From NCBI GenBank assembly GCA_017546885.1, contig JAFYRQ010000043.1:1-13180 (forward strand): a stretch of 13,180 nt of DNA, written 5' to 3'. Origin of the DNA: Alphaproteobacteria bacterium. Its GTDB lineage: Bacteria > Pseudomonadota > Alphaproteobacteria > RF32 > CAG-239. Position numbers and translations under genes: made by a program. The notes below the pieces were generated by a model that ran no database searches, was not told the origin of the DNA, and saw only the letters and a program-made list of their open reading frames with translations. This document shows, piece by piece, positions 1-7,486 of the stretch (position 1 is the stretch's first letter; each line of letters begins with the position of its first letter).

Positions 1-683
1 AACTTGACGGTCCCAGTGTTCAGGAATATTTAGAAAAAGCAATCTATGGATTTTTACAACAAACAACCGAAGTGTATGGAGCCGGCAGAACAGATGCCGG
101 CGTTCATGCTTTGGCACAAGTTGCACATTTTGATTTAGAGTCACCGGTTGATGAATTTAAGATTCGTGAAGCAATGAATGCTCATTTGCGGACAATGGAG
201 GCTCCTGTTTCTATTCTCAATGTAGAAGCTGTTGGTGATGATTTTAATGCTCGTTTTTCCGCTAAAGGACGCAGCTATATCTATCGCATAACGAATAGAC
301 GGGCTCCGTTAGTATTGGATAAAAATCGCAGTTGGTGGGTTTATGTTCCTTTAGATGTTGAAAAAATGCGAGAAGGAGCAAAATTTTTGCTCGGCAATCA
401 TGATTTTTCGTCGTTTCGTGCCGCAAAATGTCAGGCTAAATCCCCGATAAAAACTCTTGATAAAATCGATATTGAACAAAATGGCGAAAACATAACATTT
501 TATGTTGAGGCGCGCTCTTTTTTGCATCATCAGGTTCGCAATATGGTAGGAACCTTAAAAATGGTCGGAGATGGTCATCTCAAACCAGAAGATATTAAAA
601 ATATTTTAGAAAGCAAAGACAGAACAAAAGCAGGGCCGACGGCTCCGGCACAAGGTTTATATTTGAGCAAAATAATGTATTAA
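1..683 (+). CDS. truA: tRNA pseudouridine synthase A, N-terminus cut by window edge
   Basis: TruA converts uridines 38-40 of the tRNA anticodon arm to pseudouridine in the cytoplasm. The reading frame is open from position 3 and runs for 226 visible codons to the TAA at 681-683; about 20 N-terminal residues of a roughly 245-residue family protein are missing. The catalytic motif GAGRTDAGVHA is visible, with the catalytic Asp codon at 93-95. It is preceded by the LDGPSVQEYLEKA segment, which matches the usual N-terminal GxSVQxxLE region. Further family marks are YIYRI, LLGNHDFSSFRA and FLHHQVRNMVG. The GTG at 72 is an internal valine codon and not the start, because homologous sequence continues upstream of it. 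The gene is followed by 60 bases holding a likely promoter for the next operon, so it is probably not part of that operon. Confidence 0.95.
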   Translation, partial: LDGPSVQEYLEKAIYGFLQQTTEVYGAGRTDAGVHALAQVAHFDLESPVDEFKIREAMNAHLRTMEAPVSILNVEAVGDDFNARFSAKGRSYIYRITNRRAPLVLDKNRSWWVYVPLDVEKMREGAKFLLGNHDFSSFRAAKCQAKSPIKTLDKIDIEQNGENITFYVEARSFLHHQVRNMVGTLKMVGDGHLKPEDIKNILESKDRTKAGPTAPAQGLYLSKIMY

Positions 684-688
684 TTTTG

Positions 689-716
689 TTGTTTTTTTTG
701 TGTCGTAAGTTATACT
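689..716 (+). promoter_or_regulatory. Candidate promoter of the hydrogenase operon
   Basis: TTGTTT (689-694) and TATACT (711-716) are separated by 16 bases. Transcription would begin near 723, giving a leader of about 20 bases before the first ferredoxin gene. The -10 box is good and the -35 box is weak. It lies in the only sizeable gap between truA and the operon. I see no clear operator such as a Rex-type palindrome. Confidence 0.35.
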
Positions 717-743
717 CAACATATTAAATTAACGGAGAGAAAA

Positions 744-986
744 ATGGCACACATAATCAAAATTTGTATGGGAAGCTCTTGTTTTGCACGAGGCAATGCA
801 AAAAATTTGCAGATAATTCAAAATTTTATCGAGCAAAATAATCTCGATGCCGAAATCGAACTTACGGGGCTTCGTTGTTGTGATAATTGTTCGATAGGTC
901 CGAATATTAGTATTGACGGCGAAGAATTTCATAATCTGGACCAAGGTTCCGTCCTTGATATTTTGGAAAACAAATTTAATAAATAG
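744..986 (+). CDS. Thioredoxin-like [2Fe-2S] ferredoxin (NuoE C-terminal type)
   Basis: This 80-residue protein has the four-cysteine pattern of thioredoxin-fold [2Fe-2S] ferredoxins, as in the C-terminal half of NuoE/HndA: C8-x4-C13 (CMGSSC) and C45-x3-C49 in RCCDNCSIGPN, with an extra C46. After the second pair comes the ISIDGE strand that the family also shows. It would carry electrons in the cytoplasm, probably to or from the hydrogenase-type proteins of the same operon. GGAGAG at 734-739 places the start at 744. The stop lies 8 bases before the next gene, so the two are co-transcribed. A second, divergent ferredoxin of the same fold lies at 3912-4175. The assignment to the fold is firm. 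The redox partner is inferred from gene order only. Confidence 0.85.
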   Translation: MAHIIKICMGSSCFARGNAKNLQIIQNFIEQNNLDAEIELTGLRCCDNCSIGPNISIDGEEFHNLDQGSVLDILENKFNK

Positions 987-994
987 GAAAAAAT

Positions 995-2728
995 ATGTCT
1001 AATCGTGAATATCCGTTATATACCATCAAAAACAATTGTCTTGATTGTTACAAATGTGTGCGCAGATGTCCGGTAAAAGCAATTAAGATAGAAGATAACA
1101 GTGCACAAATAGTCCCTGAATTATGTATTGCTTGCGGAACTTGTTATAAGGTTTGTCCGGTAAAGGCAAAACAAGCTCGTAACGATTTGACCAGAGCGAA
1201 GCATTTGCTAAATTCGGGCAAAGATGTTTATGTATCGTTGGCACCTTCTTGGATTACCGAATTTGAAGGCATAAGCTCCGAGCAAATGATTGCCTCCCTT
1301 CGTCGTTTAGGTTTTAAGGGTGTGGGAGAAACCGCAGTCGGTGCGGAAGAAGTGTCGGCTAGTGTTGCAAAAATTTTGGAACAGAACAGTCGGGGATTGT
1401 TTTTATCTACGGCTTGTCCGGCAGTGGTTGAATATATCAATAAATATATGCCGCAAATGAGCAGATAATTCACTCCGTTGCTTTCTCCGTTGTTGGCTCA
1501 TTGCCGTTTAATGAAGGAAAAATTAGGACACGATATAGAAGTTGTTTTTATAGGCCCGTGTATTGCTAAAAAGTTGGAAGCGGACAGACATCCTGACTTA
1601 TTAAGCTTGAGTTTGACTTTTGCCGACTTGCATCAATGGCTGAAAGATTCGGGAATAAACCCGACAGAAATAAGAACCAGTGTTTACGATAAGTTTGCAT
1701 TGCAAAAAGCAGCAGAAGGTACAGCTTATCCGATTGAAGGCGGAATGATTGAAACAATCAAACCTTATACTGCTTCAAAAAATGCTTATATGACACAAAT
1801 TACCGGTATTAAACATATCAGAAAAGAATTGGAAAATTTAGACATAGAGGCTATTGACAGGCCTATGTTTGTGGAATGTTTGGCTTGTCCGGGAGGTTGT
1901 GTCAGCGGACCATGTATCAGTAACAAAAAATCAGGGTTAGGCAAAAGAATTGAAATATTGAAAAATGCTGATTTCTCATCTATGGCCGGAAATCGTCAAC
2001 CGCAAGTTAATATAAACGAAGGATATGATACTTGTCCGGTTGAAAGTAAAGAATTTTCAGAAGCGGAAATTCGCAAAGTGCTTAACTATATAGGCAAATA
2101 TAATATAGAGGATGAAATTAATTGTAACGGTTGCGGATACGATACGTGTCGTAACTTTGCCAAAGCGATGTTATTAGGTAAAGCAGAACCGGAAATGTGT
2201 GTTTCTAATATGAAACAACAAGCTCAACGCAAGGCAAATGCACTAATTCGTTGTATCCCGTCTCCGATTGTAATTGTGAACAGTGACCTGAAAATATACG
2301 AATATAATGAGAAATTTATAGAAAGTTTTTGGTCGGATGAAGAACACAAAGAAATATACAATAAAGAAGATTTGCGAGGTGCTAATCTTAGAGATTTTAT
2401 AAACTTCACCAATTTGTTTTCGGCCTCTATTGATTTGGAACAGGATATAAGAAAAGAACATGTGAAATTCAAAAATCGTCTATATGATGTAGTCGTATTC
2501 AATATTGATAAAAAGAAAGTTGTCGGCGGTATTGTCCAAGATGTAACGACAATGGAAATGAAAAAAGAACAAATTGCCGAAAAAGCAAAAGATGTTATTA
2601 AGAAAAACTTGGCAACAGTTCAGCAAATTGCATGTACTTTAGGCGAGCACATGGCTGAAACCGAGATTTTACTTCGTTCAATAGCTCATGACTATGCCGA
2701 TAATAACGGAGAGGATTATAATGGATAG
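995..2728 (+). pseudogene. hydS: Sensory [FeFe]-hydrogenase-like protein (HydS, group C type), interrupted by an in-frame TAA
   Basis: A single frame runs from the ATG at 995 to the TAG at 2726-2728 (577 codons) but contains TAA at 1466-1468. Domains in order: two [4Fe-4S] ferredoxin motifs (Cys 15, 18, 21, 25 and 44, 47, 50, 54); an [FeFe]-hydrogenase H-cluster domain with motif L1 as TACP (C141), L2 as GPCIAKKLEA (C189) and L3 as LACPGGCVSG (C298, C302); a C-x2-C-x4-C-x16-C 4Fe-4S domain (377, 380, 385, 402); a PAS-like domain at about 423-521; and a helical tail. The Ala before C141 replaces the proton-relay Cys of catalytic enzymes, as known for sensory group C proteins. The proposed role is sensing H2 or redox state and signalling to the phosphatase whose start overlaps this stop by 8 bases. 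The stop codon falls inside the H-cluster domain. The halves (995-1468 and from about 1469) are in the same frame, and the second half has no ribosome binding site. This could be a true pseudogene or a base error. Confidence 0.85.
1466..1468 (+). other. In-frame TAA interrupting the HydS reading frame
   Basis: The codons before it encode YMPQMSR and the codons after it FTPLLSPLLAHCRLM. Joined, these fit the continuous family pattern in which L1 is followed by a YxP helix and then a TPxxSPxxAH segment before L2. No frame change is involved, so one substitution (for example TAT or TAC to TAA) explains it. Confidence 0.85.
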
Positions 2729-3896
2729 CTCCTTCTTTATTGATATCGGCTCATACCAAACGCAAAAAAACGGCGAAGATTGTTTCGGGGATACCATATA
2801 TGCAAAAAAAATCCCAGAAGAACAACGTATTATCGGTATTCTGTCAGATGGCTTGGGAAGTGGCGTGAAAGCCAACATTTTGTCATCAATGACAACACGT
2901 ATGGCAATGAAATTTATGGAAAACAACACAGACTTGCAACGTGCTTCCGAAACTATGATGGATGCTCTTCCGATTTGTCAGGTTCGAAAAATAAGCTATG
3001 CGACATTTTCGATTGTTGATAGTGAGCTTGAAGGAAAAACCCGAATTTTTGAAATGGACAATCCTCGATATATTTTTATTCGTAATAATCGTCTTTTCGA
3101 TATTAAGGGGCGTGAGTTTTCTTCTCCTAAATGGAAAGATAGAAAAGTATTTGTTTCTCAAGTTAATAATTTGCCCGAAGACAGAATTATTTTTATGTCA
3201 GACGGGGTAACACAGGCAGGGCTGGGAAATAAAAAATATCCTTTGGGATGGGGAAGAAAAGGTTGTATAGATTTTGTTCTCAAAGTTTTGGAACAAGACC
3301 CGTATATTTCTTCTTCTGCTTTGGCAGAAAAAATTGTCAACGAAGCTTTGGATAAAGAAACAGAACATAAGGCCGGTGATGACATCAGTTGTATGTGTCT
3401 GTATTTCCGAAAGCCTCGCAAATTGCTTATCGTTACGGGACCTCCGTTTAATGAAGATAAGGACAGAGAAATTGCCGAAATGGTTGCTGACTACGATGGA
3501 AAAATCGCTGTTTGCGGCGGAACAACGGCAAATATTATTGAAAGAGAATTATGTCTTAAATGTGAGATTGACAAAACCAGTTTTGATACTAAAATCCCCA
3601 TGGCTTCCAAAATGGAAGGCATAGATTTGGTAACGGAAGGAATTTTAACCTTGACCGATGCGTATCGTATGTTAAAAGAAGGGGTAGATAAAAACTCTAA
3701 TACGGCATCTGTCCGGTTGGTTAAGCTGTTTTTGAGCAGTGACAAAATAGACTTTGTCGTCGGCACAAAAATAAATGTTGCTCACCAAGATCCTAACTTG
3801 CCGATGGAGTTGGAGATAAGACGTAATATTGTTAAAAAAATATTCAGATTATTGCAAAGTCAATATTTGAAAGAAATTTCGGTTCGATACCTATAG
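2721..3896 (+). CDS. PP2C/SpoIIE-type Ser/Thr protein phosphatase with extra C-terminal domain, HydS-linked
   Basis: This 391-residue cytoplasmic protein has the SpoIIE/PP2C metal-binding motifs: SDGLGSG (D43), FMSDGVTQAG (D161) and GDDISCMCL (D220, D221). It should dephosphorylate Ser or Thr on a partner protein. I chose the ATG at 2721 rather than an in-frame ATG at 2688 because GGAGAGG (2708-2714) stands just before it and homology to the phosphatase begins there. The start overlaps the HydS stop by 8 bases, which implies translational coupling and probably a working pair. After the phosphatase (about 1-232) comes a conserved-looking domain of about 160 residues, including LLIVTGPPF, IAVCGGTTANI and an EGIDLVTEGILTL-like stretch, that I cannot name. 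No kinase, STAS or anti-sigma gene is present nearby, so the substrate is unknown. No transmembrane segment is seen. Confidence 0.85.
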   Translation: MDSSFFIDIGSYQTQKNGEDCFGDTIYAKKIPEEQRIIGILSDGLGSGVKANILSSMTTRMAMKFMENNTDLQRASETMMDALPICQVRKISYATFSIVDSELEGKTRIFEMDNPRYIFIRNNRLFDIKGREFSSPKWKDRKVFVSQVNNLPEDRIIFMSDGVTQAGLGNKKYPLGWGRKGCIDFVLKVLEQDPYISSSALAEKIVNEALDKETEHKAGDDISCMCLYFRKPRKLLIVTGPPFNEDKDREIAEMVADYDGKIAVCGGTTANIIERELCLKCEIDKTSFDTKIPMASKMEGIDLVTEGILTLTDAYRMLKEGVDKNSNTASVRLVKLFLSSDKIDFVVGTKINVAHQDPNLPMELEIRRNIVKKIFRLLQSQYLKEISVRYL

Positions 3897-3911
3897 TAAA
3901 AGGATAAAGAC

Positions 3912-4175
3912 ATGGAAAAAGTAAAAGTAAAAATCTGTTGCGGAACATCTTGTTTTGTTATGGGAGCAGCTCAAATTCAAATGTTAGAATTTGATCCGCC
4001 GGCAGACATTAAAGATAAAATCGAAATTGAAGAAACTCGTTGTATGAATCATTGTCATAACACGGCTTCAAAATATAACAAAGGTCCTTTCGTTGAAGTA
4101 AACGGAGAACTCATAGAAGAAGCTAATTTTGAAAAAGTCGTTAACAAAGTAAGAGAAATTTTAAATCAGGAATAA
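3912..4175 (+). CDS. Second thioredoxin-like [2Fe-2S] ferredoxin
   Basis: This 87-residue protein has the same cysteine layout as the first ferredoxin of the operon: C9-x4-C14 (CCGTSC, with extra C10) and C44-x3-C48 (CMNHC), followed by the strand FVEVNGELI. It is a thioredoxin-fold [2Fe-2S] carrier. It lies 15 bases after the phosphatase, has AAAAGGA upstream of the ATG, and stands 7 bases before the catalytic hydrogenase, so it is the more likely electron partner of that enzyme. The insertion between the second cysteine pair and the last strand (ASKYNKGP) is longer than in the first paralogue. The two ferredoxins are clearly diverged in sequence, which suggests separate partners rather than a recent duplication. 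Confidence 0.85.
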   Translation: MEKVKVKICCGTSCFVMGAAQIQMLEFDPPADIKDKIEIEETRCMNHCHNTASKYNKGPFVEVNGELIEEANFEKVVNKVREILNQE

Positions 4176-4182
4176 GTAGAAA

Positions 4183-5634
4183 ATGTTAATACCCAAGAAT
4201 AATGCGAACCAAATGAGGACTCGCATATTAGTTAAAATCGTAGAAAAGTTTTTACAAGGTCGTTTTGCCGATGCGGACAGAATCCCGTTAGAATTGCGTC
4301 CGAAGGGCGAACCTTTCAGTCGTTGTTGTATCTATAAAGACAGAGCGATTCTTAAATATCGTTGTATGGCTAGCATGGGTTTTGCTCCTGAAGACGAAAC
4401 AGATGAATTGACATCGTTGAAAGAATACGGCGAAAAAGCATTAGAACGTAAAGAACACGCACCAAATAAGCTTGCGGTTATTACCGATGCTTGCTCTGCT
4501 TGCGTAAAATCTCGTTATATGGTTACTGATGCTTGTAGAGGTTGTTTTGCTCAACCTTGTCAAGTAAACTGTCCTAAACAGGCAATAACCATTGTTAACG
4601 GCCGTTCACATATTGATGAAACAAAATGTATTGCTTGCGGACGTTGCCAAGAAGTTTGTCCGTATCACGCAGTGATTCGTGTTCCGATTCCTTGTGAAGA
4701 AGCTTGTCCTGTCGGAGCTATCAGCAAAGATGAATTCGGTAAAGAGCATATTGATGTTGAAAAATGTATCTTGTGCGGTAAGTGTTTACAATCTTGTCCG
4801 TTTGGCGCCGTAGTTGAAATGTCACAAATTGTTGATGTTATCAAACATATTCACGAAGGTGACAAAAAAGTTATAGCAATGCTTGCTCCTGCCGTAATCG
4901 GACAATTTCCGGGAACAATTAACCAACTTATCGGTGCGTTGAAAAAAGTTGGATTCGCTGACGTTGTAGAAGTTGCTGCCGGTGCGGATATTACAACTCG
5001 CAACGAAGCTGCCGAGTTTATTGAAAAGATGGAAAGCGGTGAAAAATTGATGACAACATCTTGTTGTCCTGCATATTGCAAAGCTGCCGAAGTTCATATT
5101 CCGGAAATTAAACCTTTTGTATCTCATACAAAAGCTCCGATGTATTATACTGCGGAAATGCTCAAAAAAGAACAACCTGACTGTGTTGCTGTTTTTGTCG
5201 GACCATGTTTGGCAAAACGTATCGAAGCAGAAAAAGATCCGAATGTTGACTATGTTCTTACATTTGAAGAAATCGGTGCAATGTTGGTTGCCGGTGGGGT
5301 AAATGTTATGGATTGCGAACCTGAAGAATTTGCAAAAATTTCAAGTGCACAATCTCGTCGTTTCCCTGTCAGCGGTGGTGTTGCCGGTGCGGTTGCATCA
5401 TTGGTTGAGGGTAAAGCCGACTACAAGCCGACAGCAATTAACGGTTTGAATAAAGCAAACATCAAACTGTTAAAACAATATGCTACAAAAGGCTGTGATT
5501 TTAACATGATAGAAGTAATGTGCTGTGAAGGCGGTTGCGTTGCCGGTCCGGGATGCGTAGCTCTTCCGAAAAAATCAGCCATTATGGTTGAAAATTATGT
5601 TAAAACTGGTCCAAACCTTAAAGATATGGACTAA
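4183..5634 (+). CDS. [FeFe]-hydrogenase, monomeric, group B-like, catalytic
   Basis: This 483-residue enzyme catalyses reversible H2 formation with ferredoxin-type electron carriers in the cytoplasm. The N-terminal about 90 residues carry the RCCIYKDRAILKYR signature that I associate with group B enzymes. Next come iron-sulfur motifs: Cys 118, 121, 126, 130; 149, 152, 155, 159; a CEEACP pair at 171 and 175; and 195, 198, 201, 205. The H-cluster domain is complete: L1 TTSCCPAY (proton-relay C294, cluster ligand C295), L2 VGPCLAKRIE (C342) and L3 EVMCCEGGC (C448, C452). AGGAAT at 4168-4173 overlaps the upstream stop and sets the start. It is the last gene of the operon. Active-site assembly needs HydE, HydF and HydG, which are not in this window. 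The group assignment is from memory of motif patterns; hydrogenase identity itself is near certain. Confidence 0.95.
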   Translation: MLIPKNNANQMRTRILVKIVEKFLQGRFADADRIPLELRPKGEPFSRCCIYKDRAILKYRCMASMGFAPEDETDELTSLKEYGEKALERKEHAPNKLAVITDACSACVKSRYMVTDACRGCFAQPCQVNCPKQAITIVNGRSHIDETKCIACGRCQEVCPYHAVIRVPIPCEEACPVGAISKDEFGKEHIDVEKCILCGKCLQSCPFGAVVEMSQIVDVIKHIHEGDKKVIAMLAPAVIGQFPGTINQLIGALKKVGFADVVEVAAGADITTRNEAAEFIEKMESGEKLMTTSCCPAYCKAAEVHIPEIKPFVSHTKAPMYYTAEMLKKEQPDCVAVFVGPCLAKRIEAEKDPNVDYVLTFEEIGAMLVAGGVNVMDCEPEEFAKISSAQSRRFPVSGGVAGAVASLVEGKADYKPTAINGLNKANIKLLKQYATKGCDFNMIEVMCCEGGCVAGPGCVALPKKSAIMVENYVKTGPNLKDMD

Positions 5635-5650
5635 TAATCAATCATAAAAC

Positions 5651-5688
5651 AAAAAAATCCCCCCTTGCTAGGCTGGAGGGATTTTTTT
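5651..5688. terminator. Bidirectional intrinsic terminator between converging genes
   Basis: ATCCCCCC (5657-5664) pairs with GGAGGGAT (5675-5682) around a 10-base loop, with one mismatch. A run of seven A on the left and seven T on the right lets it end the hydrogenase operon on the plus strand and the 75-residue gene on the minus strand. Confidence 0.85.
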
Positions 5689-5702
5689 GTATCGATACTA
5701 TA

Positions 5703-5930
5703 TTAATTCAGATATTTTTTGACTTCTTTTGTTTCTCTAAAATGTTTAATTTGATTAAAAACTTTATCGGCAAAAGCTTTTTTAGCCATATAAGTCATAA
5801 ACAACGGCTCTTCAAGTTTAAGCTTTCCTAGAGTATCTTCTAAAGCTTCAAAGCTTTGATAAATTTTATTGATCAACAGAATTTCTTGAGCAGTATTTTG
5901 TTCGATGTATTTATTGTTTATATTTTTCAT
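5703..5930 (-). CDS. Small protein of unknown function, 75 residues
   Basis: I do not recognise this protein. I place the start at the ATG at 5930 (MKNINNKYIEQNTAQEILLI) because GGAGAA stands 5 bases upstream (5936-5941); the longer open frame to 6035 would run into the palindrome at 6013-6037 and adds a non-conserved-looking hydrophobic stretch. The product is hydrophilic and mostly helical by appearance, with a basic C-terminus (FRETKEVKKYLN) and no cysteines, signal peptide or membrane segment. It is the last minus-strand gene before the bidirectional terminator and lies 137 bases downstream of the thioesterase gene, with an inverted repeat between them. It may therefore have its own promoter. 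Confidence 0.6.
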   Translation of the reverse strand: MKNINNKYIEQNTAQEILLINKIYQSFEALEDTLGKLKLEEPLFMTYMAKKAFADKVFNQIKHFRETKEVKKYLN

Positions 5931-6012
5931 TGTTGTTCTCCATGAGGTTTTATCTTGTAGAAAAAATATAAACACAAAATTTTTTATATGGGTAGTGGTA
6001 AAAAGTCGTATA

Positions 6013-6037
6013 CAGTGTACGAAATTTTCGTACACTG
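6013..6037. repeat. Perfect 12-bp inverted repeat, possible operator or terminator stem
   Basis: CAGTGTACGAAA (6013-6024) and TTTCGTACACTG (6026-6037) are exact reverse complements around one base. It lies 30 bases downstream of the thioesterase stop and about 83 bases upstream of the 75-residue gene start. As RNA it would form a strong hairpin, but the T-rich tract on the minus strand begins only after eight more bases, so a classical terminator is not certain. As DNA it has the shape of a dimeric repressor site. No regulator gene is adjacent. Confidence 0.65.
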
Positions 6038-6067
6038 ACGAAATCTTGAAAAATATGATTGATTATC

Positions 6068-6802
6068 TTATTTCCACAAAATTCGTAGTCTTGCTACTTC
6101 TCTGTTGTCAGCAGGAACAACAATGCTATGCAATGTTGTTTTTCCGTCAAACTGGGTTTTTACCTCAACGCTTTCTCCGTGATGACATTCTTTTTTGAAA
6201 GATATTTCAATTTCTTGCGGTTGATGTGCCATACGAAAATCGCTATCAATACATTCTGTTGCCCATACCGGATAAATTGAATTATTAACGTGCTTATTGA
6301 CATCAATATCATCATATCTCACCTTAAACGATGCGGTTATATCGGCATTTTCAGGTGCATTATATTTTGGAAAGTCCGTATCTAAAGAGCGTTTTTCGGT
6401 TAATTGATATTCCGGGAGATTGTTTTCTAGCGATACCGGTCTTTTTTTTGCAAAATCAATCAATACCCACTGACTCGAGGCAACGATAATTGCATTGCCT
6501 TTTTCGTCTTCTACCAAAAAATCACGAGTTGCAATAAGCTTGTTTTTTCCTGAAGGCCAGGTTTTTACAACGATTCTTTCGTGCCATGTCGGCATACGAG
6601 ATATTTTTATATGATAATTAGAACCAACCCAAGCCAATCCGTGATTTAGACAATGCTCGATTCCTACCCCTATTTTTGAAGCATGAGAATCCGCAACGTC
6701 TTGAAAAATGTTCATCAAGGTAACAATTCTCAATACACCGTTACAGTCACATTCGTAACTCTTTATTGCGTATTCTCTGCTAAAAAAATTATCGGAATTC
6801 AT
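6068..6802 (-). CDS. Acyl-ACP thioesterase family protein
   Basis: This 244-residue protein has the double hot-dog layout of acyl-ACP thioesterases (FatA/FatB-like, PF01643), which release fatty acids from acyl carrier protein in the cytoplasm. The first half has SYECDCNGVLRIVTLMNIFQ and ITRDFLV-like strands (here LIATRDFLV). The second has the catalytic signature DIDVNKHVNN (D167, N169, H171), followed by YPVWATE with E183 in the place of the family's acidic residue. Length fits the bacterial members. The ATG at 6802 starts one base after the stop of the transglycosylase gene, so translation is probably coupled. The likely role is chain-length control or fatty-acid release; the preferred chain length cannot be read from sequence. 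Confidence 0.88.
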   Translation of the reverse strand: MNSDNFFSREYAIKSYECDCNGVLRIVTLMNIFQDVADSHASKIGVGIEHCLNHGLAWVGSNYHIKISRMPTWHERIVVKTWPSGKNKLIATRDFLVEDEKGNAIIVASSQWVLIDFAKKRPVSLENNLPEYQLTEKRSLDTDFPKYNAPENADITASFKVRYDDIDVNKHVNNSIYPVWATECIDSDFRMAHQPQEIEISFKKECHHGESVEVKTQFDGKTTLHSIVVPADNREVARLRILWK

Positions 6803-6803
6803 A

Positions 6804-7469
6804 TTAATTTCTCAAAGAAAGTTTGATTTCCTTGACAGTTTCATCTCTGTCAAACCATCTTGACAACCAACTGCGATTGTCTTTGATGATTAAATAGTTT
6901 GAAGCTTGTTGAGCAAGAAAACGTTCACTTGTTTCTCTTGCGCTATCCAAAGCTGTTAAGAGCTTTTTCTTGTATGCACGAGCCTTACTGGGTTTTTTAG
7001 AGTGATAATCGGTAGCGGCACGCATCCAGTCGCCTCTCTTTTCATAGCGTTTTTTCAAAAATTGAGCTGCAACGTCAACATTCTTTTTAGGGTCAAAAGC
7101 ATCTTCTATATTGGCAAATTTTTTGCCGTGAAAACGCAAGTTGACCTGCATACAACCGACATCGATACTGGTATAGCCTCTTGCTTGCCATTTTTTTACG
7201 GCAGCAACAGCTTCTGCTTTGGTTTTATAGAAATACCCTTTTCCTTTTACATTGACAGTCCAAGGCCAAGCGGCTTTTTCTTGCTGTCCGTTATGCCAAC
7301 GGCCCGATTCAATGCTTGAAATAGAGGTAAGTAAATGTTTTTGTATCTGATATTCTTCTTCTGCTTGCATGGTTGCATTCAAACAAACAAAATCCTCTTC
7401 GATAATCACAGTATCCTGTGCGTCCACCGGCAGAGGCTGAAATAACATCAGCAATATAAGAAAAATCAT
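6804..7469 (-). CDS. Secreted lytic transglycosylase (SLT-like)
   Basis: This is a 221-residue exported protein. Residues 1-17 form a signal peptide (hydrophobic ILLMLF core, likely cleavage after PVDA). The body carries SLT-type motifs: SSIESGRW with the candidate catalytic E54, AWPWTVNVKGKGYFY, DVGCMQVNLRFH, DPKKNVDVAAQFLKKRY and ATDYHS. These enzymes cut the MurNAc-GlcNAc bond of peptidoglycan in the periplasm and form 1,6-anhydromuramyl products. The AWPWTVN version is the type also seen in conjugation or flagellar helper transglycosylases, but no such genes are present here. The start at 7469 lacks a strong ribosome binding site; an AGGTAA lies about 20 bases upstream and overlaps the end of the preceding small reading frame. 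The C-terminus is basic and of unknown role. Confidence 0.85.
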   Translation of the reverse strand: MIFLILLMLFQPLPVDAQDTVIIEEDFVCLNATMQAEEEYQIQKHLLTSISSIESGRWHNGQQEKAAWPWTVNVKGKGYFYKTKAEAVAAVKKWQARGYTSIDVGCMQVNLRFHGKKFANIEDAFDPKKNVDVAAQFLKKRYEKRGDWMRAATDYHSKKPSKARAYKKKLLTALDSARETSERFLAQQASNYLIIKDNRSWLSRWFDRDETVKEIKLSLRN

Positions 7470-7486
7470 TAAAATTTTTGATACTT

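Noticed and set aside
2688..2720. Earlier ATG for the phosphatase at 2688
   Set aside because: The ATG at 2721 has a strong GGAGAGG site and begins where family similarity begins; the upstream codons lie inside the HydS coding region.
1478..2728. Separate second gene starting at TTG 1478
   Set aside because: There is no ribosome binding site, the frame is identical to the upstream part, and homology is continuous across the TAA, so this is one interrupted gene.
5931..6035. N-terminal extension of the 75-residue protein
   Set aside because: The GGAGAA site supports the internal ATG at 5930, and the extension would cross the inverted repeat and candidate promoter region.
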